Shown piece by piece: positions 25,201 to 38,841 of a stretch of DNA of 64,000 bases. The notes beneath the pieces are model-generated. The model did not search any database and had not been told where the DNA came from. It saw only the letters and a list, made by a program, of their open reading frames with translations. Position 1 is the first letter of the stretch; every line of letters starts with the position of its first letter. Made by a program: the position numbers and the translations under genes. The stretch lies in assembly GCF_910591885.1 (NCBI RefSeq), contig NC_063275.1, positions 15,550,501-15,614,500 of the forward strand, given 5' to 3'. Source of the DNA: Bombus terrestris (lineage: Eukaryota; Arthropoda; Insecta; Hymenoptera; Apidae).

Positions 25201-28200
25201 TCGAGCAATTCATCCAACCGACTATTCGAGACATAAAACGAAGGGTTCCGTTATTTCAGGGAATATAATTCCGTGCACCCAGCAGGGGAACGCGAGGGAT
25301 GTAATTTCTCAGCTGTTTCTAGCATTCCACTCGTGTAATCACCTGTTATGCGCATTGAAGAATCACGCGGCCGGAAATGTGTGTAATTTCCTAATTTTCC
25401 TAGAAAATTTTAATTTCTTCTTATAATCTCTTGCAGCTTCTAATCTCATGCAGCTCGCTCTCAGTATCGCTCCGATTACTTTTTCTAACAGTAATTAAAC
25501 GATTAAATCGTTAATATTCCACGAGACGTTCCTGACGAATTTACATCGAGGGATTATGGCGAAGAGGGAAATATGGCGAGGAAGGAAGAAGAAGGTCGAA
25601 GAATCGACTTTGCATTGTAATATAATGCGTCGTATACGTTCGAAGGCAAGGACGTGTTGTTCTTACTACCTGTTCCTTTGTAACTCGTGCCCTGAATCGA
25701 TGTTCCGATTATGTCACGATTTCTTCAATGGAACCGCAATTATACCTTGCGACCGCAGTTCTACCGGTTGTTCATCGACGTAATAAACACATGCGTTCGT
25801 ACGAATTATGCGAGTCGCAATCATACTTGCGCAACGCCGGGGGATCCTCCTGTCATTAGCCTATTTCTCGATTCGGCGAGTACGATCATTATTACCCCCG
25901 AGGGCGATAGACATTGACAGTCGACTTTGTCGTTGAATTTGCGAAAGCCTAGCTACACCAACCGTGTAATTTGCTTGCAAAAATATTTCTTAACGTTATT
26001 ATGATCTCTACTATTCGACATCGCCTTCTAATGCCACTGGTACGTACGTTGCTTGATTGTTGGATTCGCTTTCAGACATTAAAAAAGCGATGAATACGTG
26101 AATCATGGAAATATCGATCGTCGTCGTTAAGAATGAAGTAGGGATTTCCCGGCGCAAGCATTCGCCATAAAATGTGAATTCAGCGAACGATTATGAAACT
26201 CTTGTTGCTGCTCGCGATTTTCGATTACCCAATGAAGCTCGACGGTAACGTAACGTTGCCCGGGTTCTCACGTTATGCCGTTCGTAGACCGGAATCGCGG
26301 CGTACCACCTTCGAACAATGATGCATTGACTTTGCGAACATTGGCCCACGCACCAGATTATTTCCTGACGAGAAATAGGTGATGAATGGACGCAGAGATC
26401 GTTCGAGAGACTACCGGCTAATAGACTGTGTCTTATCCCCTACAACCGGCAGAGACAGGCAGTTTGCGCAACAACGAAAGTACGTGGCAGAGAGGTAAAG
26501 GTTTATTGTTGAAAACGACATTCCGATCGTTCCCGCAATAGCTCTGGTATCCTTGCAATGCTCAGTTGATTATTATTGAATGGCCGCTGTTAATTTCAAA
26601 ATGCAGACGTACAGGTGCGGTTTGCGGTCTTTGAATTGTCCATCTGATCGTTTGATTTTTGATATTCGATTTAAGAAAAGTGACTCTGATTAACATCGAT
26701 CAGAATATCTTCAATAACAAATTCCAACAGCGATCTTCATCGCGCAATTAAAACGCCGCGCTGATGACGTAAGAATCGAACAACATGTTTTTTCCCGAGG
26801 TCTTATAGTTTCGTAACAGCGAAATTTGTGTTACAACGAGTTGTAGATATATCAACACGCATCGTGGCAATTCCAGTTTCATGTATCGATTAATGATACT
26901 TAAACTGTTCAGTAATGAGGAACAAAAGCGACGATGAACTAATTGCGAATCGATGTTCTCTGATAAACGGTTCGGCAACTTCTTGAAAAAAAAAAGGAAG
27001 AAAAAGAAAAAAAACAAGGAAGAAAAGAAATTGAGTTCTATAAACCGGTGCAAGGACTAGCATCTTGATCAATCAAGTTGGAGTTACCCTAGCGGTCCAG
27101 TCACGCTACGATCACGACTTGGTCGCAGAAGCTTCAAACATTATTCGACGCTCTGGAGCGTGACAAGCACATGAATGTTGACGAGCACTGGACCATCGAA
27201 AAGCAAGGTTTATTCTCAGGATTCAAGGTTTTTAAACGTAGACGTGCGAATTCTGTACGATTCCTTTGTTTCGTCCGATTACAATGCGTGACTTCGTTCG
27301 TGCTTCCCGGCAATTCTGATATCTTAGAATCTTGAATATTTCCTTCAAATTGACCTTATTTTATTTATAAGAAAACCTGCTTCTGTATTATTTTATCAAT
27401 TTTTTTCTCGCACTGCTCTTCATTATACGAGTCGTTTAATGCAGAAGTGGCGTAAATCAATTTTTTGCCTTTAACAACACATCTCGAAAGCGTAACCTTC
27501 ATCCCGTTTCGTAGAAAAGTGGTGTGAGTATATCTTCGTTATTTTCTCGGTAGATAGATCTCGGAATAAGCGAGAATCGTCAACTCGATCTCTCGCAGAA
27601 TTTTTACTTTATCCCACATTATCCAATAATCAACATTTTTATTTACACCGCTTTTTGCGTTAAACGGCTCATAAAATTCGAACAATAGCTCGGCATAAAA
27701 GTTTCGACATTGATTTGTTTAGTTCGTGCCGTTTGGAAGGTGTGATTAAATTTTATTATAGCACGTGGAACAAATGTGAATCAACCGATACAAAGTCACG
27801 TTCGTAGTCGGCTTTGTCTGTCTGATCCCAGAAACGAAAACAGTTTGCGAGTAAGCTCTGCTTTGTGTGCAACACGTGCATTGCCAGCTGGTTTCCTGTT
27901 AAAACAAGTAGAAACCAATACGAAGAGGAAACAAGATATTACCAGATATTAGCCTTCGAACTCGGTTACTTCATGTTTGCGATAATTGCTCATGCTCATT
28001 ACGAGCCAGTCTTCATTAAGGAAATCCCGTAAAACTTATTTTTAGCAAATGATACTGTACATCATCTAAAAACATATCTGGGACAAATTGGCAATTCGAG
28101 TGGCAATTCAACAGCTTAGAGAATATAATCTTATCCATCGATATTTACTTTCCTACGGTCAGCGCAACATCAATTAATCTTCTTATTCCACGATGCCAAA

Positions 28201-31200
28201 AGCAGAACAGAGGTCTCTACGTCTTTCTCGTGTTAATGCTAGAAGATGACTATCTGAAGCCACGCTAAATTGATCTCGACCAAAGATCTGCCGACTGAAA
28301 GAGGCGAAAAGCATGGAACATCGCGAAAGGGAAACGAGCACAAAGGTCAACGGGATTCCTCGGCCAAATAAGTTCTCGAGAAAAGAGGCTCTCCATAGCG
28401 CATGGCAGCGTAATTTGCCGATGTTGGAAATTAATGGCAGTCGACGTTGCACGATCGGAAGGCCGTAATCATTTGCACCGTTCAGGGGGAGATGGTACAA
28501 ATAGCATAACTATATATACTGATCTGCCTGGTAGACGGTGACGGGGGAACAAACCAACATTTTTATTCTAATGCGTGCTCATCGACTGCGATAGCCAAGG
28601 TAAACGCGCTTAAAACGCTGGCAAAAATAACAGAGCTTGGTACGTCATGCCTCCTCTCTATCGACCACGATCGACCGCTCCGCGAGGAAACTGCAATGAT
28701 ACCCCGACGATCGTTCGCCTAGAACCGACTTGCGATTAAATTACGGAACGAATTTAGTACCAGAATTAGCAGAATGATCAAGGCGATTGACTACAACGGG
28801 TCACTTAGCGAAAGTTACGAAAGATCTAGTTAAAATGAATTATTAAACATCCTGCCATTTGTGACGCTTCGCCAGTGTTTTCTTGAAATATTTTTCGTCT
28901 TTCCTGTCAATGAATTACACTTTACTTCCTTGTTGTCTTGTTAATAGTTCTAACATTAACATACATTTTCGAAAAATATGGATAACATTCAATGCATTGC
29001 ATATCTTTTTGGAGATCTAACATTGCTTCCCTGCGAATAGGTATATCTTGATCATTGACAAATGTCGCGAGGAAATGGCAAATAAAATCGTAGATTAGAT
29101 GAAATTATGAATCGCAACGCCGTGAGTACGAAGTCTGAATTAAGAACAGCGGGATTGCGAATGAATGGACTATTTGAGAAATCCCTCGTGTCATAATGAT
29201 AAATCGCGACAAGTTTTTCTTCTTGGACAACGTCCAAGAATGAGTATGCGTTTCCTCTGTCTCTCTGTGCTAAATTACGAGGATATTTGTGTCGATTGAT
29301 GTCTTTTGACCGTGAGTCTCTTCTTCACGGCTCGATAAACTGATTCTTATAAAGCAACGATTCGCGACTGGCTCGATTTCTTTTTTCTTTTGATGGATCA
29401 GTCTCTGTTCAGGATTGAAGTCTATAATTAATGCAAACCGATGAAAGGAAGTTGGCACAAAGACAACTCTCTGTGTTCCAACGAGTCGATCTTACTCCAA
29501 TTCCAACAAGTAAATAAAGGATAGATATATAGACAAAGTTTAAGAAAGTTCTAATCCTATCGAAGACATTGACCTTCCATCGATCGTATTCGTTAACGTT
29601 TTTCCCTTTTAATATGCTGTCGCTCTGAACATTTTTATGGTGGCAGTGCCAGTGGAGTTCAAACTCAAACAAGACTCGGTCTCGTGGCATTTCTCAGTAA
29701 AATTTATCATTAATAACACGTCATCTACCGAATAAGTCTCTTTGGTCGCTGAATCAGCAAGAAAGCTTCTCAAGAAAATTTACAAAGTCGACTGATCTTT
29801 TTTTTCTTTGAACGCTAGCTACCAAATAAAGTGTCGAAAGAAAGCTGCGCGTGAACGAAATCGCGGCGTACGTTTAAGAGAAAAATGCCCGTGTCTCGGC
29901 ACGATCCGCGGCCGATTCCCATAAAGGAGAGTGCATACGATTGCGCCGCTCCGCTGCGTGCTTTCTGATACGGCTAAACGCAAAACTTGTCGAGCCAACG
30001 ACGACAAGCGCTGAAAATGGGCGCGGTCCGGAATGTCGATCGTTCGAAACACGCTGCGAACTAGAAACACGAGTGGCCGAAATCGAATTGCTCGAGCGAT
30101 CGCAATCGATCCAACCGTGACATGAAAACCTCATAATTTTTCCATTCTAAACAAGACTGTTCCAACACTATAGGAACAATTCTGGTTTAATAACTGGTTT
30201 CTGCTAGAAGGTTACTCTAAAGAGCGTTTCTGTTTACGACGAACGCGGTTGATACATTTTAGATTTTATAAAGTTTATCGTAGAGTTTGTCATTTACAGA
30301 GATTTATCATAGTCAGTTTGGGTATACGGTGACTACAAAAACTACTTACACACCATTCTACTTAGTATAGCATTTACGTACTAACTAATTAGATTCGAGT
30401 ATATTAAATTTCGTACCATATGGTAGTACATTCATTTCGCAACGAAAATTCTATACCATGACAATGAAATATAGAACATGATAATAAACGTTTCATTACA
30501 GAATAGAAGTGCATGCACGGATACTTTCTGCCACTACCGTAGTAAGTATATACAACACGCGATGCGAAACGATGTTCCTTTGACGTATCTTCTATTAACA
30601 CTTAATACCGTCGGTTGGAATTCCGTGACACTGAAATCGCTATATGTCGCGGAAGATTGAAAGTTAAGCAATCGTAGAATCATTTGCTTGGATGTTAACA
30701 TGTAACGTGACAAATGAAGAGAACGATTCTTGAAATCTTTTAGTTACTTCACGCGTAGATGATTGAAGCTAAAGAAAGAGGAAACAGAATTCCTCGTATT
30801 ATTCATCATCGAACCGTTCGTTAACCGACTGTTGAACTGGAAATACATATAAAAAGTAACACTTTCCAGGATCTTGAGGGGATCGTGACTTTAATGGAGT
30901 TCACGTTGAAGCGAGTTGCATGGAAGAACGGTATCGTTCGCTATAAATGTAATACGGCTTCCCGTGGAATATTTCACGAAAGCTTCGTGAGAATTTCTTC
31001 CACTCGACAACCACTCAACGCCCTCCAGGATGAACTTGACCTTCCACCCGAACATTCACCTGTGACAAGGACGACGGAAACCGAGGAGATTCCACTTCCG
31101 GTCTTGCTTCACGAACAACGAAATCGTTTCTTCGTATTTTCGTGATCATAGTATCGCCATCGTGAACAAGTTTGTCAAATATTTTGGAATAGGAATTAAA

Positions 31201-32074
31201 CGTTTATAAAATTTCATCGAGTCAGAAGCGGTAATCTGTGTTTTTTCTTTTTCTGAGGAACCGGAGGAATTACAAAATATGCGAACAACGGAACACTAAC
31301 CATGCAATGAACGAACTTTCAAACACGTTTACCGTAATTCTTCTATGTAACGTATTATAAATTAGATCGCGTTTCAAGAACCATGTTTCTTTATTACTGA
31401 GAATCAGCAGTGCATTTCTAACATCCCTTCCGATGCTAAAAATTCGAGAGTATAAGGTGTCATCGATGATTCTCCAGGAGAACGTTCTACGTTGGAATTC
31501 ATGAAAATTCGCCACGAGCAATGTTGACTGCATCCGGGATGATACAATGAACGATACAAGGGAACCAGTACTTCTGCTATGAAAATATTGTGAAGCATTC
31601 CCAGAATGTAACGCTGTTCTCACGTTCGCCGTTCGAGAATCGTATCCTACATACGGGACCGCAAAAATCATCTGCGAAAGAGCGAGATATCGAGACAGTC
31701 ACGTCGGAATGGATCAAGCAACGAACATTTTCGCACAAATTACTGTTAGTAAAAAGAAAAAGAGGGAACGAAGATGTATCAACTATAAATGATGTCCGAT
31801 TACGATATTCGGTTATAGGGAAGAAACAGGGTTATCCATAGAACATGTAAGATAGAAATGAGCACAACGTGGCATCCTAAATTTTTTGTTCATAAAGGAA
31901 TTCGCGACTGCGTCATAGAAAAAGTACTTGGAAAGAACGAATTCGAACCTGGATTTGGGCACGTTTGACCTCGGTGTAGAGCCAGTTATCCGTAGAAAAG
32001 GCGATCGCCAGAAGACCAGTGGCAATGATACCGGTTATGGTCGCGAGGGACAGCGTCACCGCGGAACAGGGCAT
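10251..32074 (-). CDS. PMP22/claudin-superfamily four-pass membrane protein with mutually exclusive exons
   Basis: Seven coding exons (31949-32074, 19591-19714, 14596-14706, 14366-14503, 14049-14146, then 12942-13107 or 13176-13341, then 10251-10354) join in phase to 288 residues. TM1 is about residues 5-27 and is followed by STDNWLYTEVKR, like the stargazin/claudin TM1 edge. The large first extracellular loop has GLFRIC (70-75, a variant of the claudin GLW-C motif), a second Cys at 95 and a likely N-glycosylation site at Asn107. TM2 is about 125-150, TM3 about 158-178 and TM4 about 212-237. The cytoplasmic tail is rich in Tyr, Pro and Gly and ends QYGPYNY. By family, such proteins act at septate junctions or as channel accessory subunits; which applies here is unknown. 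The start ATG has a good context (ACCAAGATGC). The first coding intron is 12.2 kb. I cannot name an exact Drosophila orthologue. Confidence 0.85.
10355..12941 (-). other. Last intron of the claudin-like gene
   Basis: No further exon is evident in this 2.6-kb intron. A single copy of a TACAAGGTGTCTCATT-like sequence near 10489-10506 resembles the end of some insect DNA transposons, but I find no partner end. Confidence 0.4.
12942..13107 (-). other. Alternative exon 6B of the claudin-like gene
   Basis: This 166-bp exon is flanked by a CTAG acceptor and a GTACAT donor. It encodes 55 residues beginning VLKDNSLISYDWSYVVAW and ending NMQYLMP, plus one base of the next codon. It supplies the end of the second extracellular loop, TM4 and the start of the tail. 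It is about 28/55 identical to exon 6A (13176-13341), with the same length and phase. Confidence 0.85.
13176..13341 (-). other. Alternative exon 6A of the claudin-like gene
   Basis: This 166-bp exon is flanked by a CCCGCAG acceptor and a GTGACA donor. It encodes VLRDNAVQWYGWSFYLAW through NVQYIMP, plus one base. Its length, phase and position in the protein are identical to exon 6B. Using both exons (332 bp) would shift the frame, so transcripts should carry one or the other. Confidence 0.85.
14707..19590 (-). other. Intron 2 of the claudin-like gene
   Basis: This 4.9-kb intron holds no recognisable exon. A 153-codon open frame on the plus strand at 17401-17862 has no family resemblance and is overlapped by antisense frames. 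Confidence 0.5.
19715..31948 (-). other. 12.2-kb first coding intron of the claudin-like gene
   Basis: I see no exon, RNA gene or recognisable mobile element. GC content is visibly higher than in the right half of the window, with CpG-containing patches near 20.5, 23.1-23.6, 28.3-28.7 and 29.8-30.1 kb. These could be enhancers or alternative promoters, but sequence alone does not show it. Confidence 0.4.
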
Positions 32075-33840
32075 CTTGGTATCCTCTTCTTCTTCTTCTT
32101 TTTCTTCTCTATTTTCCGTCGATTTTCCTACTAGATTCCACTCTGGTTAATGTTACGTTCACCTCACACGGCACCACAGCGAGCTAAAATACTGAGCAAC
32201 AGGTAATCGACGTCGTCCTCGAGACTGTCGAGCATCCGTGAAAAAGTGAATCACGAAACAGGTCACGAACCGTTCAGAACGAATTGGTCCAGGAGGTGAG
32301 ATAGCTTTTGATTCGATGGCCGAATTCGATTGCAAGGAATGCCTGATGGAGTACACGAAGAGGATACGAGGAAGAAGAAGAGGATCGATACTCAGCGATC
32401 AACGATGACGACGTCCTTCAGGTTGCACGATACTCCGCGATACACATTACTACCATTCTCTCCTACGACAACGACACTAACGGCTCGACTCAGCTTGGAG
32501 AAAAGCTGAGAGCCGACCAAGGAGAGAGAACCGGACCGGGTGGGGATGGATGTAGCCCCAGGCAGGTATATTACCTGTGTTTTACCTTCAGCGGTGCTCA
32601 ACGCGCAGCGTTCTTCCACGATATCTTCGCTTCGCCTTCGAACCGTTTTCCTTCGGACTCAAAGGACTTGTCTTCCGCTATCTTTTCGGGATAATAAAAC
32701 AGCAGTGGGTGGATACCTGCAAGTAAATTTTTCTATCGTCAAACACATTCTAACGATTCGACGCGTTTTCGACGCTTTATTGCATCGACCAAGAGGAACA
32801 TGTTTCTCTCTCGAAGTTTTCATGGAGATTTCGATGCCTGCAAACACCAATTTCTTTGTGCTCTATGATGCTACCAAATGATTAACATCATAAAATATTC
32901 TGTCGAATATTAGACGAAATTAGTGACTAATTAAAAGTGTCGACATTGAGTTTATTGTGACACTTAAAAATTGATATTTATAATAAAGTATGTTTATATT
33001 AAATATGATATTTGAACAAGCAGCGAGATCGATGAATGCTGCAACTACGAATGCACGAGAGTTGAAAGAATTCCAGAAAATGAGAACAGTTTCGCTGTAG
33101 CTATCTGTCTGCTTTCATAAAGCATTCCTTTCTTGTTCCTTTACTAAACAATCTCACCACGGTGAGATAAAGTCGATGCAAACGTCAGGGAAAAGCGTGG
33201 AATTCCTTGCATTCTATGAAGAAATCGCGAATCTCTTGTCTCTTGTCATTTTAATTGGCTACCTTGATATCGCAATATTCATTTTTTATCATATTGATTA
33301 ATTTTGGTTTCCGATTAATGTAATGGATATCCGTTGAAGATGTAGTAGCAATAAATGTGGGAAACATCTGCGTATTTGTGAGTTCATAAAAACATAGATA
33401 TAGACATATCAGAAACTCCTTCGCGGATAATAACATATCACTCCCAATGGCTTTTCTGAATTTTAAAAACATGAACAAATATATTTATTCTTTTATTGTA
33501 GAATACATGTTTTTTTCGTATAGCTGTTCAAATATATCGAACGTATTTTAGCAAACAATTGTTAATAATCAAATTTTTATCCATAATGTGAGGTGTTTGA
33601 TATACAACTATAATTGAATAAAAATGATCGTATATTTACAGAATTTCTTAGCTTAATATACAATTTTATTTATTATTTTATAACAATTAATAAAATAATG
33701 AACGTACACTACGAGCATCAATTAAAGTTCACTAATGAAGGATTGTATGGGGAACCCTCAAAGGGAGATCCTTCTGCATCCCACGCTTTTCTCAATACCC
33801 TTTCCATTTTCTACAAACAAAAATTTGTATACTAAAAAAA
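32075..33840. other. 5' region of the claudin-like gene and 3' flank of NUDCD3
   Basis: Immediately upstream of the ATG the transcript strand carries a purine-rich AAGAAGAAGAAG tract (32083-32106), probably 5' UTR. The segment 32200-32700 is GC-richer and may hold the promoter or a noncoding exon. From about 32900 the DNA turns AT-rich. No coding exon is supported. Confidence 0.4.
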
Positions 33841-35134
33841 CTAGTTATTACGTAATCGTAATGATAAATTATGTAACTTTTTACATATGCTTACAATCTG
33901 TTCAGAAGTTGGTTTACCCATAAGCTTTTGTTGATGATTCCACATTAACTCTTGAACTTTCATCTGTTCTTCTGATCCCATTTCATCTAAATTTCTTGAA
34001 CAATCTATTTTACTCAAATCAATTTTTGGTTCACCGATTATCAATGCTTCCCACCATCGCTCAGAAGCTTTTTCAAAATGAATCTAAGTGAAACAAACAT
34101 TATAACGTGCAACTTATATACATATGTACACATATTTGAGATACAGTAGAACTCCATTTATCTAAATTTGTCGGAGAGCAAACAGTATAATAATTGTAGT
34201 TCATATAATAAGAGCTTGCTAACTACCTGTTATTTTTCTTTCACGTAACAGGAATTCACATACAGATTCAAAGTTCAACGAGTAAAAATTCAGTTAATCA
34301 GACATTAAATAAAATTTCGTTCAGATAAATGAAGTTCTATTATGCTATTTATTAAGATATATTGACTAACGCTAATATATTGTCCAGGTACTATACTCCA
34401 CATTGATTCATCTTTCCGAATTTTAAAGCGCAATTCTCCTTTGAAAATTGTAGACCATATAAAATAACGACATTCCTCTATTTCTTGATTCTGTTCGACT
34501 CTTGATGTTCTTGCTTCTATTTTGATTTCTTTTGAATCAAGCTGAACCCTTAAATCTTTTGCTGTTCTTATGCAACTAGGAAGTTTTACAAGCACATCTA
34601 TATCACTGATAGTTTGTGACCAAGTGTAATTTTCCCTCACTGCACCATTGTAGCTGTCACATGACCTATCCCTCTCAATTAAATGACCAAGTTGATTTGT
34701 ACTTTCTTTGCACATTTCAATTTCTACTTCGTGATCAACTTGTGGAATAAGGGAATCTTCTTCAATTGTCATTGTTTCGTCTTGGTCTTTATCATTATTT
34801 TGGATAATAATGTCCTGTGTATATGGAGGATCTGTCCCACTGGAAAATTTACAGATATTCTTCCATTTTTGAAAACTATGCAAGACAAGCTTTTCTATTG
34901 TACCAGTTGGGAAGCCAAGTTTTTGATCTGGTCCCGATTCGACATAAAAATCTGTACTATAATTAAATTACATGTGAGATGATAGACTATGTATTATAAA
35001 AATAATGCATATTTTTACTACAGTTTGTTTACTTACCATCTATACAAAAATCCAAAAAATGCATCTAGAAAATTTGTAATATCTCTCTCTTCTTGTAAAA
35101 TTTGTAAGAATGCTTGATCATGAATAGAACACAT
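33841..35134 (-). CDS. NUDCD3: NudC domain-containing protein 3 (NUDCD3-like)
   Basis: Three exons (35037-35134, 34371-34956, 33841-34083) give 308 residues. The N-terminus (DQAFLQILQEE, FLDAFFGFLYR, TDFYVESGPDQKLGFP) is the conserved N-terminal region of the NudC/NUDCD3 family. Residues about 135-230 form the CS/p23-like domain, starting YTWSQTISDIDVLVKLP and continuing through KGELRFKI and ESMWSIVPGQ. The C-terminal exon has ERWWEALI and an acidic, Leu-rich tail. Family members are Hsp90 co-chaperones; NUDCD3 stabilises the dynein intermediate chain. The human protein is about 361 residues, so this one is somewhat short, mainly between the N-terminal region and the CS domain. It is divergent from the C10 gene with about 620 bp between the start codons. 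Confidence 0.92.
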
Positions 35135-35757
35135 TGTGGAGTTCTTTTTAAAATTATTATAATTGAACGTTCTTTAAGCGATATTTTTAATTTCAATAAT
35201 AGTTTTATTTGTTGATACCTTGTATGTATTATCAATTTACTTTCGAAAGTAGGTTATATCAAGTATTCTATGAGAAAAACCGTATGGAAATTTCGTTTAT
35301 CGCATACGTCACTAATCTTGGAATTTTTATTGGCTGTATCTTGTCTTTATCGGATAAATCTCCGTTGTATTGTAACTAAAAGAACTATTGACATCTATAA
35401 TTTTAGATTCTCCGTTTTTTTGTGTAGGTATGTTATTGAATTGAATGACAAGTGGCATGAATTTATCATAAGCGCCCTCTTTGTTCGATTGAATCAGTAT
35501 GTTGTTTATCTATTTTGACATGTTCGAAAAATAGTGGTGAACAAAAGTATATATGACATATAGTTTAAATATGAAAAGAAAATCACTATAACAGGATAAA
35601 TAAACATATATTCATGTTCATAAAATAGAACAATTTCTTAAACTGTACAATTTTAGAGAGAAAACATTTTACAATTTTTAACCTATTCTTTCAAATAAAT
35701 CAATATACTCTGAATTTACTTCGATGCTTATTTAAATTATACAAAATTGTTTTTACG
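35135..35757. promoter_or_regulatory. Shared divergent promoter region, NUDCD3 / C10
   Basis: The start codons of the two head-to-head genes are 623 bp apart, so this segment must hold both 5' UTRs and both promoters. No TATA box is convincing in the AT-rich background. An 82-codon open frame here (35270-35518, plus) has no family match. Confidence 0.5.
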
Positions 35758-36278
35758 ATGACTGATTTACCTGTTTTTACTTCGGAAGTTGCAAAAGGTA
35801 TTCAAAACTTATAATATTTATGATTTTAGTATATACTTTTAAAGATTTACAGTAGATAAAATAATGATTTTCAGCTGTTTTAACTGACGTTTTAACAGCA
35901 TTAAATACTCCAGAAAATACTCAAAAACTTGCGGAAGCTAAGGAAAATTCTGGGAATGAAATGCTGAAAATGATGCAGTTTGTTTTTCCAATTGTAGTAC
36001 AAATTCAAATGGATGTTATTAAGAACTATGGTTTCTCAGAAGGTCGGGAAGGTATAGGATTTAAGTGTACTTCCATTTCAGTGATAAAAATTAATTACAA
36101 TGCAGTTTTCATTATAATTTATTCCTTTTTTTTTTTATCTGTAGGTACAGTTCAATTTGTGCAATTACTCAGAGCTCTAGAAAGGGAAGACCCTGAGATA
36201 GCACAATTACATAGTCAAGTTCGATCATATTTTCTTCCGCCTGTTACTATAAGTTCTTCAACTGAAGCATCTCTTTAA
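35758..36278 (+). CDS. C12orf57: C10 protein (C12orf57/GRCC10 homologue)
   Basis: Three exons (35758-35797, 35875-36051, 36145-36278) make 116 residues, close to the roughly 126 of vertebrate C10. Conserved family blocks are visible: TPENTQKLAEA, GNEMLKMMQFVFPIV, QIQMDVIKNYGFS, the DPEIAQL helix and the C-terminal YFLPPVT. The protein is small, all-helical and without a signal peptide. In humans C12orf57 is linked to corpus callosum and eye development (Temtamy syndrome), but its molecular role is unclear. Phases fit exactly (40 + 177 + 134 bp). The introns are 77 and 93 bp. A possible polyadenylation region follows in the AT-rich DNA after the stop. Confidence 0.93.
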
Positions 36279-38841
36279 GATAAAATAATTTTTATGTGCA
36301 AGCACATTATTATTTTACTTTGTACTTTCTTTTTCTCTACATATAAAACATACATAGAGATTTTTTACTGGTATCTAACTTACAATAGCTTTAATTTTAT
36401 AAATGCATTGAAGTTTGAACAAAGTTTTACAATTACACTCTGATATATTATTAATTAGAATTTACTACACAAAAAGATATGTACAAGGGATCTTCAAATT
36501 AAATATTTAATCAGAAAAATTAAAAATTTTTACATTTATTTGTATAATAATAATAATATTAATAATAATATAATCTACTAAAATATATAATTTCATTCAT
36601 AAATGTTCATTAAATTTTCTCTGCACTTACACCAATTCTAAAAACTAAAGTGTTCCATTGTTCGCGTAAAAATGAAGCTGGTGCATTATATCATATACAT
36701 ATAGAAAAATAAAATATTTTTGTTATTATCTTAAAAAGATGTGTCTTACTCGTTGAAAACACTAAGGTATTACATCCATTAAACATGACAATCAGTGCTT
36801 TTTTTATAAAAGCAGTGAATATAGATCATTTAGTCAATCTTTTCTTTTTTGATTTTGAATTAAGTGAGTTTAAATGCTATTATATAATTCTAACTTCATC
36901 GTTTCGCGAACATCCGGATAAATATGTATTAAATATACAATTTCAATCATATAAGCAAGTACATTGAAAATGCATAATGAAAGAAAATTATTAATTTATC
37001 GAAGAATAATACAATGGAATTATTTAAGCAATAATTACTTAACAAAATTTTAACCTTGCAGCTCATGTCTAATTTACTTAGGACAAGCAGACAAATATAG
37101 TTCCCCTTTGCCAATCATTAAATGTACGAAACTGTTTCTTTGTATAAAATTGTAAAATGCATGGATATCTTTAAAAAGGAAATGCTGAGTTGACATTAAG
37201 ACTATCAACAAGGTTGCTCTTTTAAAAGTTATTAATAAATATGTATTGATTATTAATTATTTTCTTAGCAAAGTAATTCGTATTTTTCATGGGGTCACAG
37301 TGATAGTCATAAAACATGTGAAAAACATTCACATTATATAAAATGACAAACTCAGCAACAATTTCCTCAAAGATTAAAAAATAACAGATGTAAAAAAGCA
37401 GTTTTAGATTTTGTTTAGAATATCCTACACGTTGAAGGGAAAGACTTGACAATTGGGGAACGATATGCTATAACATATTTACAATCTTTTTCTTTATATA
37501 AATCAAGGTACAATTGTAAATTGTTTTGCGTACAAAGAAAGTTAATGCATTTCTTCATTATCAGACCATGTTGCTTCATTAAATTCGACAGTCGAATGAA
37601 TAAAGACACCGCGTAAGACAATTTCTTTCAAAAATTTCTAAAATACCTATAGAAACCAACATAAGTTTACACGTTCGTAATACATTCCCATAAAACATTA
37701 AAATGCACCGATTTATCATTAATAGGAAATGCATTTTTTTAGCTACACTCTTTTTTTTAGTTGTGGTTAGTTTTCTGCAGTGCACATAAAGCCTATGAAA
37801 ATATCTTCGGTAATCGGCCAAACCAAATACGTAAAATTTCATAACTAAATTGTACATACGTATGTATTTTAATGACATTAGAAGATGATATAATTAATTT
37901 TGCAATCATAAAACTGCACAATCATCTCATCTGCAAATAACCCAAGATGTTATCAAACCAAGTAATCAATTAGCAAAAGATTTGTTTATTAGCACACACT
38001 CTCTTTTTGCAAGATGAGTATTAGTTAGAAAAGGCATGCTATGACACCAATATTTTTACGAATCACAATCAATGCACGTCACATTAAGCGTATAACACAA
38101 ATTGAAGAACCCTGTTCGATATAATATACTTCTGTAAATCACGATACAGTCTCACGATCTCGTTAGCTGTAGAAAAGCATGTATATAAATACAAAATAAA
38201 GGAAATGATCGTGATATCAATGTTATTTTATAGTCTACAGCACAATGAAAATCTTGTTCAATGATTTCCTATGACCAATTTGAATTGCACTTAAAAAAAT
38301 ATACTACAAATGGAAAAAGTTCTTATAAAATTTCTTGTACCTTGGGAGCTCTTAAACGTCCGAAATTGAAGTATAATCTGTCTTGTAACTTTTATTTCAT
38401 TTATTATATGTTACCTTCTGGTTATAGATAGTTCCTCCGTCGCTAGTATGCAATAAAATACAAATAATAGAATTATAGCAGATACGAACATTTTTGTACA
38501 GCAAAGAAAAATATGTAGAGAAATGTTTTATAGATTTTTCATTAATTATACGGAAATAAATATTAATGTTAGTTGGGTCTTTAAAGACATAGTTATCTAT
38601 TGCATTATTTATCATCGGTCCAAATAGATTAACCAGATTATATCAGCGCACCTTTTTCAATCCTTTTCTTGTTACCGATTCGACACTTTGTTATCCCTTT
38701 GTTATTTGTATCTTGAAATAAAGCTACTTCATGACGTGCGAGATACTTATACCGTACAGGGTTAGCACTAAAAATGTCGAATACTTTTTAGACCACAGTG
38801 CTCTTGATTTTCGACTGACACCTTCAACAATAGTCACCAAG
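36279..38841. other. 3' flanks of the convergent C10 and epsin genes
   Basis: This is AT-rich DNA with no supportable exon. It probably contains the 3' UTR of C10 (left) and a long 3' UTR of epsin (right, minus strand). Small open frames on both strands (for example 37579-37878, minus) look random. Confidence 0.45.
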
